A stretch of DNA of 64,000 nt, from NCBI RefSeq assembly GCF_025742995.1, contig NZ_JAOVQM010000002.1, forward strand, positions 186,001 to 250,000. The letters are read 5' to 3'. Under the pieces are notes generated by a model. The model ran no database searches and had not been told where the DNA came from. It worked only from the letters and a program-made list of their open reading frames with translations. The translations under genes were made by a program, and so were the position numbers. Below are positions 49,219 to 57,847 of the stretch, in pieces (the stretch's first letter is position 1; each line of letters begins with the position of its first letter). The stretch comes from Paracholeplasma manati. Lineage in GTDB: Bacteria; Bacillota_I; Bacilli_A; Acholeplasmatales; UBA5453.

Positions 49219-50324
49219 TGAAAAAGATTAAAGTTGCAACAGTATTTAGTGGTATTGGTGCATTTGAATTTGCACTTAAACGATTGAAAATCCCAAATGA
49301 AATCATATTTGCTTGCGATAATGGTGGAAGAATCATTGATTATGATTATGATAAGGAAATACAAATTGTTAAATCACTTAAAAATCCGTTAGAAAAGAAA
49401 AAGTATGTAGACGAATTATATAAATCTAATACTAGGAGACATAACTTCGTGAAAGACTCGTTTTTAGCTAACTACTCCATGGATGAAAATAAATTTTACG
49501 AAGATATACGTTTACTGGATGGTAATGATTTTACTGATCAGGTCGACATTCTAGTTGGAGGTAGTCCATGTCAAAGTTTTTCCTCAGTAGGATATAAAAA
49601 AGGACTGGAAGATGCACGTGGGACACTGTTTTTCGACTTTATAAGACTCATTAATGAGATAAAACCTCGCATTTTTATTTATGAAAATGTAAGAGGTATA
49701 AAAAACCACGATCACGGAAATACATGGGAAATAATGTCTGGTTTATTTAAAGACACAGGGTATAAAATAACTTCTAAATTACTTAATGCCAAAGATTTTG
49801 GTGTTCCACAAAATAGGGCAAGAATGTTTGTAATAGGAATTAAGGATCAAAATGATTTCAGTCTAGATAATATTAATATAGATTTGAAATATAAAATGCA
49901 AGATTTTCTAATAGATCACTGCTCTTTCGGGAATTTTACATATGATAAATCCGGAGAGTTAGTTATTCATAATAACCCAGGTGAAATAGGATCCCGTTAT
50001 TATTTATCGGAGAAAATAAAAAAATATGTTTTAAAATCAGGTACGAAAAGTTTTTATCAAAAACCTGTGATTAATAAAGAAATCGCTAGAACAATTTTAT
50101 CAACTATGGGAAATTGTCATAGAGCTGGTATAGATAATTATGTAGATCACGATGGCCAAATTCGAATGTTATCGGAACGAGAAGCTCTAAGATTAATGGG
50201 TTTTACTGATGATTTTCGAGTCGTTGTATCAGTTGCTCAAATGTACAAACAAGCGGGAAATTCGATAGTGGTTGATGTACTAATCGGTATTGTTAGAGAA
50301 TTATTTAATCAAAATATTCTATAG
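49218..50324 (+). CDS. DNA (cytosine-5)-methyltransferase 2
   Basis: A 368-residue paralogue of the preceding enzyme. Motifs: I FSGIGAFEFAL, IV GGSPCQSFSSVG with C118, VI ENVRG, VIII QNRARMFVIG and X QAGNSIVVDV. It has the same insert between motifs I and IV (down to similar LLDGNDFTDQVD / FIDGNKYINQVD), but the recognition region differs (FLIDHCSFGNFTYDKSGELVIHNNPG). This pattern fits an old tandem duplication, with each enzyme reading a different strand or site, as in systems with asymmetric recognition sequences. Start and previous stop overlap by one base (TAATG). The Z1 gene follows after 20 nt. Confidence 0.93.
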   Translation: MKKIKVATVFSGIGAFEFALKRLKIPNEIIFACDNGGRIIDYDYDKEIQIVKSLKNPLEKKKYVDELYKSNTRRHNFVKDSFLANYSMDENKFYEDIRLLDGNDFTDQVDILVGGSPCQSFSSVGYKKGLEDARGTLFFDFIRLINEIKPRIFIYENVRGIKNHDHGNTWEIMSGLFKDTGYKITSKLLNAKDFGVPQNRARMFVIGIKDQNDFSLDNINIDLKYKMQDFLIDHCSFGNFTYDKSGELVIHNNPGEIGSRYYLSEKIKKYVLKSGTKSFYQKPVINKEIARTILSTMGNCHRAGIDNYVDHDGQIRMLSEREALRLMGFTDDFRVVVSVAQMYKQAGNSIVVDVLIGIVRELFNQNIL

Positions 50325-50344
50325 AATTTTTGGGAGAGAAAAAT

Positions 50345-53134
50345 ATGGATATTAGCAATATAAAGTATGCTAAAATTCGAGATTGGATTAAACAATCACG
50401 AAAAAGAGGTTTAAGCTGGGATAAAATAGAATTGCTTAATCAATCTTCAATTGAAGAATTTTTATCTAAACTAAATGTTAATAAAATTGAACAATATTGG
50501 GACATTGATATTGAAACATGGCATCTAATCGTTAATGACGAGAAAATTGCGGAAATGGAAAGCTTAACAGCTGAGATCATTGGAGTCCCAACCATAGTAG
50601 CAGAAGATCCGCAAAATTACTTAGATTTACCTTTATCAAATGATGAAAATAGTCTATGGAATTTGTATTCAAACAAGCTTAGAGAAAAAAAGTTTAAAGA
50701 AAGAACAATTCGAAATATTGAAGAATCATCTAGAAGTATTTTAGTACAATTAAAGGATAAAACCGAAGAAGATAGACCAGTAAAAGGTTTAGTAGTAGGT
50801 AATGTTCAATCAGGTAAAACTGCTAACATGGCTGCATTGATCGCTATGGCAGCTGATATTGGATTTAACTTTTTTGTTGTTTTATCAGGCACGATTGATA
50901 AACTTAGAGAGCAAACACAGGATAGATTGTATGGGGATTTGGATCTCAATAGTAATCTTCAAATTCAACTTTTAACAAATTTATCGAGTAAGACAGCATC
51001 GCCTTTCCGTTTACAAGACCTAAAGTTTGAAAAAAAATCAAAAAAGAGATATCTATATGTTTGTCTAAAAAACCAAGCAGTTTTAAAAAACCTAAATCAA
51101 TGGATAAATAAGGATCAATTAAGTAAAGAAGGCATAAAATTGCTAGTTATTGATGATGAAGCTGATCAGGCAGGTATTAATACATTAGATATTGATAGTG
51201 ATGAAAGAACGAAAATCAATAAATTGATTATTGACCTTGTAGCAAATCGTAACTATAAAAGTGAAAAGCAACCTAAAAGCTTTGGTGCAGTAAACTATAT
51301 TGGTTATACGGCAACTCCATATGCAAATATATTGAATGAAGCCAAACCAGAATCATTGTATCCAAGTAGCTTTATCGCTACTCTAGCCGTATCAGACGAG
51401 TACTTCGGACCCCAACAAATTTTTGGACTCGACGATTCGAATTTGTTAGGACTCTCAATTGTTAATAAAATCGATATAAATGACGTTAAATTAATTAAAA
51501 AGGATGATCCAAATTTCGATAGTGAATTACCACCGTCATTTAAAGAGTCAGTTATGTGGTTTTATTGCTCAGTTGCTGCATTGAGATTATCAGGCTATAA
51601 AAAACCTTTAAGTATGTTGATTCATACGAGTCAAAAACAAAAGGATCATAGTGATATTTATCAAAGACTTAAGGAGTGGATAAAAAAAGAATCAAATAGA
51701 ATTGATGATTTTATTTTTAAAATGAAGAAAGTTTGGGACCAACAAACTAAACAATTTAATAAATCGTATCTACGACTTCAATATCCAAAATATGGAGTTT
51801 TAGACAAAGAAATTAATGATTATCCTAATTTTGATGACTTTAAAATTGAGTTGAAATCTTTAATAGATCAACAACCATGTAATATTGAGTTGGATTATGA
51901 CAATGATAAGTTAGTTTATACTACTGGAATGCATTTATGCATCGACAACTGTAAATATAACGGTGTTGATTTTAATGGAAGACATTTTAGACTAGCTTAC
52001 CCTGACCCCAAGAATTGTAGTATAACCGCACCAGCATTCATTGTAATTGGTGGTTCGACTTTATCTCGTGGATTAACACTCGAAGGATTAGTTAGCACTT
52101 ATTTTTTAAGAACAACCAAACAAGCAGACACACTAATGCAAATGGGTAGATGGTTTGGATATAGGCATAATTATGAGCTTTATCCTAGAGTATGGTTGAC
52201 TGATAATGCAATCATACAATTCAAATATCTTTCAAACTTGGATTTTAAACTTAGAAACGAACTTTCATTTATGGAAAAGATGGGATTGTCACCACTAGAC
52301 TATGCACCGAGAGTGATATTTGATCCTGATTTAGCAATTATTCAAATTACTTCAAAAAATCGCATGCAAGGAGTTGAAGAAGTTGATGCAGATTTTTCAG
52401 GATATCAGGCTCAAACTACTGTGTTTTATAAGGATATACGTACATTAGAAAAAAACATTCAATCAACAGAATCCTTTATAAAAACTTTAGGAAATCCTAT
52501 TTTGAATAATCCAGTTAATATCCATGCAAAAGATGCATATATATGGAAAAATGTAAATCATACAAAAGTTTTTGAATACCTTTCTAATATGAAATACCCT
52601 GACCATATAAAACTAATGAAAGGGTACGAAGGCATTAAAGAATGGTATATAGAGGCCAAAAAACAAGATTTAGTTCAAAATTGGAATGTAGCAATCTCTG
52701 GTATTCAATCAGGTAAAGAAACATACATTTCAGGGTTAAAAGTCAAAAAAGTTAATCGTTCAAAAGTTAAGAATAGTAATCCTGATGAAATATCAATAGG
52801 AGTTTTAAGGGATAGTAAGGATATACTTCTTGATATCGATTTAGATCAAAATCCTGATCTCATCAACGTCTTTAAAGATGATTCAATTAGTCCTTTGGTG
52901 ATCAGAGAAAAATCATGTGTATCAAAGATGCCACAGTTATTAATATATGTAATTGATAGAGATTCCAAGGCGATTAAAAAGGATTCACAAGTAAGATTGG
53001 ATCTAAACTCTTCCGTAGATGTGATTGGTATATTTTTGTTGTTACCAAGAATAAGTTCATCCAACAAAGATCAGTACGTTAGAGTGAAAATAATACCAAA
53101 CATTGATTTTGAAGGAGTAGATGAAGATGCTTAA
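50345..53134 (+). CDS. Z1-domain superfamily II helicase/ATPase
   Basis: A 929-residue protein of the Z1 family. Walker A GNVQSGKT (152-159), Walker B VIDDEAD (270-274), GYTATPYANILNEA, then VIGGSTLSRGLTLEGL and the Z1 hallmark MGRWFGYR starting at 600. The N-terminal 130 residues and the C-terminal 250 are family-specific. Z1 proteins are associated with MORC-type ATPases, restriction nucleases and DNA methyltransferases in predicted restriction systems; they are thought to move along or remodel DNA. ATG 50345 follows GGGAGAG; a TTG at 50330 lies in the same site. It overlaps the MORC-like gene by 8 nt. Confidence 0.9.
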   Translation: MDISNIKYAKIRDWIKQSRKRGLSWDKIELLNQSSIEEFLSKLNVNKIEQYWDIDIETWHLIVNDEKIAEMESLTAEIIGVPTIVAEDPQNYLDLPLSNDENSLWNLYSNKLREKKFKERTIRNIEESSRSILVQLKDKTEEDRPVKGLVVGNVQSGKTANMAALIAMAADIGFNFFVVLSGTIDKLREQTQDRLYGDLDLNSNLQIQLLTNLSSKTASPFRLQDLKFEKKSKKRYLYVCLKNQAVLKNLNQWINKDQLSKEGIKLLVIDDEADQAGINTLDIDSDERTKINKLIIDLVANRNYKSEKQPKSFGAVNYIGYTATPYANILNEAKPESLYPSSFIATLAVSDEYFGPQQIFGLDDSNLLGLSIVNKIDINDVKLIKKDDPNFDSELPPSFKESVMWFYCSVAALRLSGYKKPLSMLIHTSQKQKDHSDIYQRLKEWIKKESNRIDDFIFKMKKVWDQQTKQFNKSYLRLQYPKYGVLDKEINDYPNFDDFKIELKSLIDQQPCNIELDYDNDKLVYTTGMHLCIDNCKYNGVDFNGRHFRLAYPDPKNCSITAPAFIVIGGSTLSRGLTLEGLVSTYFLRTTKQADTLMQMGRWFGYRHNYELYPRVWLTDNAIIQFKYLSNLDFKLRNELSFMEKMGLSPLDYAPRVIFDPDLAIIQITSKNRMQGVEEVDADFSGYQAQTTVFYKDIRTLEKNIQSTESFIKTLGNPILNNPVNIHAKDAYIWKNVNHTKVFEYLSNMKYPDHIKLMKGYEGIKEWYIEAKKQDLVQNWNVAISGIQSGKETYISGLKVKKVNRSKVKNSNPDEISIGVLRDSKDILLDIDLDQNPDLINVFKDDSISPLVIREKSCVSKMPQLLIYVIDRDSKAIKKDSQVRLDLNSSVDVIGIFLLLPRISSSNKDQYVRVKIIPNIDFEGVDEDA

Positions 53135-55154
53135 TATTGAAATATTAAAACAAAAAAAGATGCAAATGTCAGGAAGTAAAATCTTAGACTCAATACAAAA
53201 CAAAACAATGCAAAATATAGATTTGTTTGTTAGAGAAGCTGTTCAAAACAGCATAGATGCATTTGATACTAGACAAAAGTCTTCAGAGATTAATATAGAT
53301 ATAAATTACAAGTCTTTTGATTCTTATGCGTTATGCAATAAACTTGAGATGATTGGTGAAGTAATATCAAAAAGAAATGACCTGGTCGATAAATACTTGT
53401 CATTCAGCGATAAGAATTGTATAGGTCTTGTAGGAGACCTAGATCCTGAAGTGGTTAGCAAATTTGCAAACAAACAAGATCAAAACCTATATAACTTAGT
53501 ATATGATGTCATGTACAAGAAAAGTGAATCAAACTCTGGAGGTTCATGGGGTATTGGTAAAACCTCGTTTTATAGATTAGGTATTGGTATAATTTTTTAT
53601 TATTCTAGAATTAAGATAAATAATGAATATCAATCAAGACTGGTCGGTGTATTAATTGAAAACGAACTTAGAAGTAATAGTATTATAAAGACCAGTGAGT
53701 ATAGTGGGATAGCTTTTTTTGGAAAACAAAAAAATGATTATACAATACCTGTTACAGATGATCATGAAATCCTTAGTTTCTTAAGTGTTTTTGATTTGAA
53801 ACCATATGAAGGAAATGAAACAGGTACAATTTTAATTATACCGTATGTTGATGAAATGGTTTTTCTGCCAAATTGTCAAGGAAATTTCGGAAGAAATACT
53901 ATTTTTCCTTGGGAAAGAGATTTGAGGAAGGCTTTTGAACTATCCTTCCAAAAATGGTATTTTCCTCGCTTCAACAACAAATCGGTTAAACCTTATATTT
54001 CACTCACGTATAATGGGAATAAATTTGATAGTTTTAATACATTCGAAGTTTTTAAACATTTACAATTAATGTATAATTATAAATTCTCCGACCATGAACT
54101 TTATCAAGTTAAAGATATCGAAATAAAAGACTTAGGTATAGTTGGAAGATTCATATTTGGAGTTTTTGATGATGATCAATTAAAAATCAATCCACCTCAT
54201 AATCAACATTCACCATTTCAATTCTTAGGAATAGTACATGATGATGAGGATGCGATTGACAGTAACGAGCCAATCATCATGTTTACGAGAAAACCAGGTA
54301 TGATAATTGACTACAAAAAATCTTTTCCATGGGTCTCGCCCAAACTATCAACACCACCAAATCAGTATTTCATAGGTATTTTCATACTTGAAACGAATGA
54401 TGAGTTGGAAGCATACTTCAGAGCAAGTGAAAAAGCAGATCATATGGATTGGGGCGATATCGGTAGCTTCACTAATAAGAAAATGGTCGATTTACAACCA
54501 TTCAAATTAATAACTTCTCGTTTACGTAAAATTCAAAAAGCTCAACAAAAAAATCTAGATGATCCGATTTCAGAAGATAATTTGAAGGAATTAGGGAAAA
54601 TCTTGGCAAATATGTTATTACCAAATGAAGACTATGGCGATTTACCAACACTAAAAACCCCACCAAATGGAAGAGGTGGTGGGACTGTTATCGGCAAATC
54701 AAGAATACACAAATTGAGCATAGAAGATATTTCATATGAAAAGTACGTAACAATGTTAGTTAGGCTTCAATGGAAATCAACGATAAATAGAATTGAGATT
54801 TTTTTTAAGATTTTATCTGGTTCTAAGGCCATTTCTATCGATGAGTGGAATCAAATCGGTCTTGATTCTCCTTTCAAGATAGAAAAAATCGGAGTTTTTA
54901 TTTTACAAATTGATAAGAATAAAAACATCAAGAACAACACATTCTTCTTTAACGAGAATCAAAGTATTACAGCATTTGAGGACTTTACTATTGAGAAGAT
55001 TATATCAGAAAATGGAAGTACCATTGGATATAGATTCAATAACATTAAGCATATCGAAATTGATATTAGAATTGCTTTATATTTGACCGTTATTGACAAA
55101 TCAATAAATATTGATTTAGTCCACACAATTGATCGAGGTAACAGCGATGAGTAA
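53127..55154 (+). CDS. MORC/MutL-like GHKL ATPase
   Basis: A 675-residue protein of the bacterial MORC-like group. The N-terminal GHKL (Bergerat) ATPase fold shows the N-box E37-AVQ-N41 (REAVQNSIDAFD), a degenerate G1 region (GLVGDLDPEVV) and the glycine-rich lid GGSWGIGKTS (138-147). The rest of about 480 residues contains beta-rich S5-like and family-specific parts. Such ATPases dimerise on ATP binding and are thought to clamp DNA. In this gene order they are known from predicted restriction systems with Z1 helicases. ATG 53127 has AAGGAG 9 nt upstream; ATG 53121 would be too close. It overlaps both neighbours by 8 nt. Confidence 0.85.
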   Translation: MLNIEILKQKKMQMSGSKILDSIQNKTMQNIDLFVREAVQNSIDAFDTRQKSSEINIDINYKSFDSYALCNKLEMIGEVISKRNDLVDKYLSFSDKNCIGLVGDLDPEVVSKFANKQDQNLYNLVYDVMYKKSESNSGGSWGIGKTSFYRLGIGIIFYYSRIKINNEYQSRLVGVLIENELRSNSIIKTSEYSGIAFFGKQKNDYTIPVTDDHEILSFLSVFDLKPYEGNETGTILIIPYVDEMVFLPNCQGNFGRNTIFPWERDLRKAFELSFQKWYFPRFNNKSVKPYISLTYNGNKFDSFNTFEVFKHLQLMYNYKFSDHELYQVKDIEIKDLGIVGRFIFGVFDDDQLKINPPHNQHSPFQFLGIVHDDEDAIDSNEPIIMFTRKPGMIIDYKKSFPWVSPKLSTPPNQYFIGIFILETNDELEAYFRASEKADHMDWGDIGSFTNKKMVDLQPFKLITSRLRKIQKAQQKNLDDPISEDNLKELGKILANMLLPNEDYGDLPTLKTPPNGRGGGTVIGKSRIHKLSIEDISYEKYVTMLVRLQWKSTINRIEIFFKILSGSKAISIDEWNQIGLDSPFKIEKIGVFILQIDKNKNIKNNTFFFNENQSITAFEDFTIEKIISENGSTIGYRFNNIKHIEIDIRIALYLTVIDKSINIDLVHTIDRGNSDE

Positions 55155-56073
55155 TATTTCCTTATATCCTGCATTGAATTCAATTTTAGTCAATGAAATT
55201 GTTAAAACTAAGTATGACTTTTATTTCGAAGATAAGTATTCTAAAAAGTACCCATTACGACAAGAACAATTAGATAAGAAATCAATTAAAGTCACTGATC
55301 CAAACGAAGACTGGGTTTATCGTGATAACGGACTATATATTAAGATTAGTACAAAAATTCTATCATGTGATAGGATGTTCTTAAATCCTGAAGTCGCGTG
55401 TATTGATGCACAAGTTGGATATGGTATAGAGTGGTATTCTCAAGAGTCTAGACAAAGAGGTTTTGTTGTAATTGGTGAATGTAATAAAGATACTAAAGAC
55501 AACAATAAACAAGTCGAATTGATGCTTAATTACAAGGATTTTAAAGATAATGTAAACTTTGATATTGTGTTTTTTATTGATACTCCTGGTAGTGCAGATG
55601 ATAAACATAGGCATCTAGCTAATGAACCGGGAATTATTATCGGCTCAAGTAGACTATTTTCCTTGATTCTTGAAGGTTCTGGATCAATTTTCCCTGTTAT
55701 GAGTATCGCGGATGCACTAAAACCATTATGGGAAGTCAAAGTTGATATAGAATCTGTTGAAGAAGACCAATTCAACAAAGATTACGTTTGTATCTACTTA
55801 AACAAGGAACATAAAGATTATAAATATATAGATAAGGGTAGTAAAGAGTTTAACATTAGTTTTTTGAAGGATGTCCTATCGTCTGCAATAACTCAAATTA
55901 TTTCTACATTGATTGAAGGTTGTGAGGATCATAGTATTGATTCTAATAGTGAAGAAGGAACGATCATGAGGATATTGTATTATTTCCAAGAAAAACATAA
56001 ATTTGATTATAGTTCAATTACAAATTTATCAAATTCTATAAAACTATATTTTGATAAGGAGTTCAAATTTTAA
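55147..56073 (+). CDS. unknown protein of the MORC-Z1 island
   Basis: I do not recognise this 308-residue soluble protein. It has an alternating alpha/beta pattern: SLYPALNSILVNEIVKTKYDFYFEDKYSKK, a region RQRGFVVIGECNKDTKDNNKQVELMLNYKDF, FDIVFFIDTPGSADDKHRHLANEPGIIIGSSRLFSLIL, and a helical end FLKDVLSSAITQIISTLIEGC. It could be a structural subunit or a second, divergent nuclease, as such systems often carry two; no PD-(D/E)XK or other active site is certain. ATG 55147 follows CGAGGT and overlaps the previous stop by 8 nt (ATGAGTAA), which argues that the two are made in fixed ratio. Confidence 0.7.
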   Translation: MSNISLYPALNSILVNEIVKTKYDFYFEDKYSKKYPLRQEQLDKKSIKVTDPNEDWVYRDNGLYIKISTKILSCDRMFLNPEVACIDAQVGYGIEWYSQESRQRGFVVIGECNKDTKDNNKQVELMLNYKDFKDNVNFDIVFFIDTPGSADDKHRHLANEPGIIIGSSRLFSLILEGSGSIFPVMSIADALKPLWEVKVDIESVEEDQFNKDYVCIYLNKEHKDYKYIDKGSKEFNISFLKDVLSSAITQIISTLIEGCEDHSIDSNSEEGTIMRILYYFQEKHKFDYSSITNLSNSIKLYFDKEFKF

Positions 56074-56074
56074 A

Positions 56075-56788
56075 ATGACTAAATTTTTAAGCAAATTAGA
56101 AGCTGAAAAACACTATATTCATTATTTTGAAACTAAAAATATAGGTGATTTGAGTGATGAATATAAGCAAATTAGAATTGAAATTATGAAAATTTTTGAA
56201 AAATACAAAAACCTTAAGGGTTATGAGTTTGACTATCGTTTTGCAGTAGATTTCTATATAATTATGAATGAAATAAAAACGTTTAAACCATACCTAACAA
56301 ACTATGATTATTGGAGGTATATTTGTTTAGATGTTGCCCCTGAAGTCATAGATTTTAGACATCCTATTGATGATCCCTATAAAGAATCAACAAAGGAGTA
56401 CTACTATAAAAAAAATTTGAGAATGTATTTTCCAACACTTTATTGGTATGTTCATTTATCATGGCAAAATACAAGAGAAGAAACGTTAAAAGCACTTGAA
56501 GACAATACGACTGATACGATTTTAAACTTGGTTGAAAGACCTGGGAAAAAAGGAATATCAATTGATTTATTCCGAAAGATAATGTACTACTATTATCACG
56601 TAGATAAGAAGGATAGAAAGGTCATAGATTCAATTGATAATAAGAGCTATTCATTGTTTAGAAGAGTAATGATATTACATTTGTCAAAGTTAAATACAAT
56701 TATTCCAAATAAATATAGAGAGGGTATAGATGGTTATGTTAGGATGTTGTTTGCTAGTTTTGGCATAACTTTTTCGGAGGATTTATAA
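56075..56788 (+). CDS. unknown helical protein of the MORC-Z1 island
   Basis: A 237-residue, mostly alpha-helical soluble protein rich in Tyr and Lys. Notable segments: NYDYWRYICLDVAPEVIDFRHPIDDP, MYFPTLYWYVHLSWQNTREETLKALE and the end IDGYVRMLFASFGITF. The aromatic WRY...R pattern recalls proteins annotated as DUF6339, which occur in similar neighbourhoods, but I am not sure of this. ATG 56075 is chosen; AAGGAG lies 13 nt upstream, which is long. TTG 56051 would start inside the previous gene. It is followed by the nuclease gene after 2 nt. Confidence 0.65.
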   Translation: MTKFLSKLEAEKHYIHYFETKNIGDLSDEYKQIRIEIMKIFEKYKNLKGYEFDYRFAVDFYIIMNEIKTFKPYLTNYDYWRYICLDVAPEVIDFRHPIDDPYKESTKEYYYKKNLRMYFPTLYWYVHLSWQNTREETLKALEDNTTDTILNLVERPGKKGISIDLFRKIMYYYYHVDKKDRKVIDSIDNKSYSLFRRVMILHLSKLNTIIPNKYREGIDGYVRMLFASFGITFSEDL

Positions 56789-56790
56789 TA

Positions 56791-57693
56791 ATGAATTTGT
56801 TAGACGAAATCAAACTTTACTATGCTTCCCTTGATAAAAATCGAGTAAGAGTGCTTAAGTCAATTAATCCATTTATTACATACTTGTATATGGATAGCTC
56901 AAGCTATGCTGTTGTTATCCCAGTAGATGAAAACTATCCTTTATATTTCGATGAATTTTCTGGATTTATCATACAAACTATTGAGATGTTAATAGAGAAT
57001 AAAACAACTCGAGTTTTAATGCTTAAATCAAAATCACTTAAAAATTTGGATCAATTTGTAATTATTGCCAATAATTTTAGCGATCCGGGATTGAATGGTA
57101 TTTTAAGACAAAGTTTACTAAATAATCCATTAGAGTGGTCAAATAACTGGAAACAATTTTTTGGTAATCAATATATAAATAAAGAATCGTATGACATATT
57201 TGGTGAACTAATAATCTATGATTACCTGTATGGAATAGACAAAACAGTAAAATGGACTGCATTAGATAGAGGCACCCATGATTTTGAGTCTATCGGTTTC
57301 AGTTATGAAGTTAAAACAACTACAAATAAATACGAGTCAATCGTAACAATCAGCAGTCAAAACCAACTACATAGTCATGTGCCAATAAAGCTATTCTATG
57401 TCAAAGTAGAGAAAAATCCAAACGGAATTTGCATAGACGAAGCATTAGATTCATTAAAGGAAATGGGAATCGATGTTGACATAATAAATACTTACCTTGA
57501 AAAAAATAACCTTCAAAAGGGCAAGATTGAACGCAAAGATAAGTATGTAATACTCGAAAAAAGAGAGTATTTAATTGATACTTCATTCCCACAAATATTT
57601 CCTGAAGAGTTTGAATCTTTCAAACATAGAAATAGGATACTCAAACTCACTTATACTATTGATTTATCAGGCATAGAATATCAATCCTTTTAA
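56791..57693 (+). CDS. PD-(D/E)XK nuclease of DUF4420 type
   Basis: A 300-residue protein that ends the island. The nuclease core is visible as D164 (RGTHDFESIG) followed by the E173-V-K175 of SYEVKTTT, i.e. a PD-(D/E)XK site, with IVTISSQNQL next, whose Gln often helps hold the metal. The N-terminal 110 residues (YAVVIPVDENYPLYFDEFSGF) match the DUF4420 layout. It is the likely DNA-cutting subunit of the system, cleaving sites not protected by the two methyltransferases. ATG 56791 follows GGAGGAT with a long spacing of about 11 nt. A strong terminator follows. Confidence 0.82.
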   Translation: MNLLDEIKLYYASLDKNRVRVLKSINPFITYLYMDSSSYAVVIPVDENYPLYFDEFSGFIIQTIEMLIENKTTRVLMLKSKSLKNLDQFVIIANNFSDPGLNGILRQSLLNNPLEWSNNWKQFFGNQYINKESYDIFGELIIYDYLYGIDKTVKWTALDRGTHDFESIGFSYEVKTTTNKYESIVTISSQNQLHSHVPIKLFYVKVEKNPNGICIDEALDSLKEMGIDVDIINTYLEKNNLQKGKIERKDKYVILEKREYLIDTSFPQIFPEEFESFKHRNRILKLTYTIDLSGIEYQSF

Positions 57694-57715
57694 CATATGT
57701 TTTTTATTTGATCTG

Positions 57716-57742
57716 AAAAGAAGCCAATCAGGCTTCTTTTTC
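57716..57742 (+). terminator. terminator of the island operon
   Basis: AAAAGAAGCC pairs perfectly with GGCTTCTTTT around AATCA, followed by T residues. It marks the right end of the island transcript. Confidence 0.9.
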
Positions 57743-57779
57743 AATTAAATATAAAAAAATTCACTTGATTAGATAGTGG

Positions 57780-57827
57780 TTATCAAAAACATATAACTAT
57801 GTTATAATACCAATGTAAACGCTTTTA
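57780..57827 (+). promoter_or_regulatory. promoter with a cre-like site and a spacer palindrome
   Basis: TTATCA (57780-57785), 17-nt spacer, TATAAT (57803-57808). The dyad AACATA-TAAC-TATGTT (57788-57803) lies in the spacer. TGTAAACGCTTTTA (57814-57827) matches the CcpA site consensus TGWAANCGNTNWCA with one mismatch and covers the expected start of transcription. Repression of the operon by CcpA is likely. Confidence 0.7.
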
Positions 57828-57847
57828 TTTCGAAGGGAGAATTTTAC

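Noticed and set aside
47274-57693. Assignment of the island to DISARM, BREX or Dnd
   Set aside because: No PglX, PglZ, BrxC, DrmA/B or Dnd/Dpt protein is recognisable; the Z1 plus MORC-like ATPase plus DUF4420 set is different.
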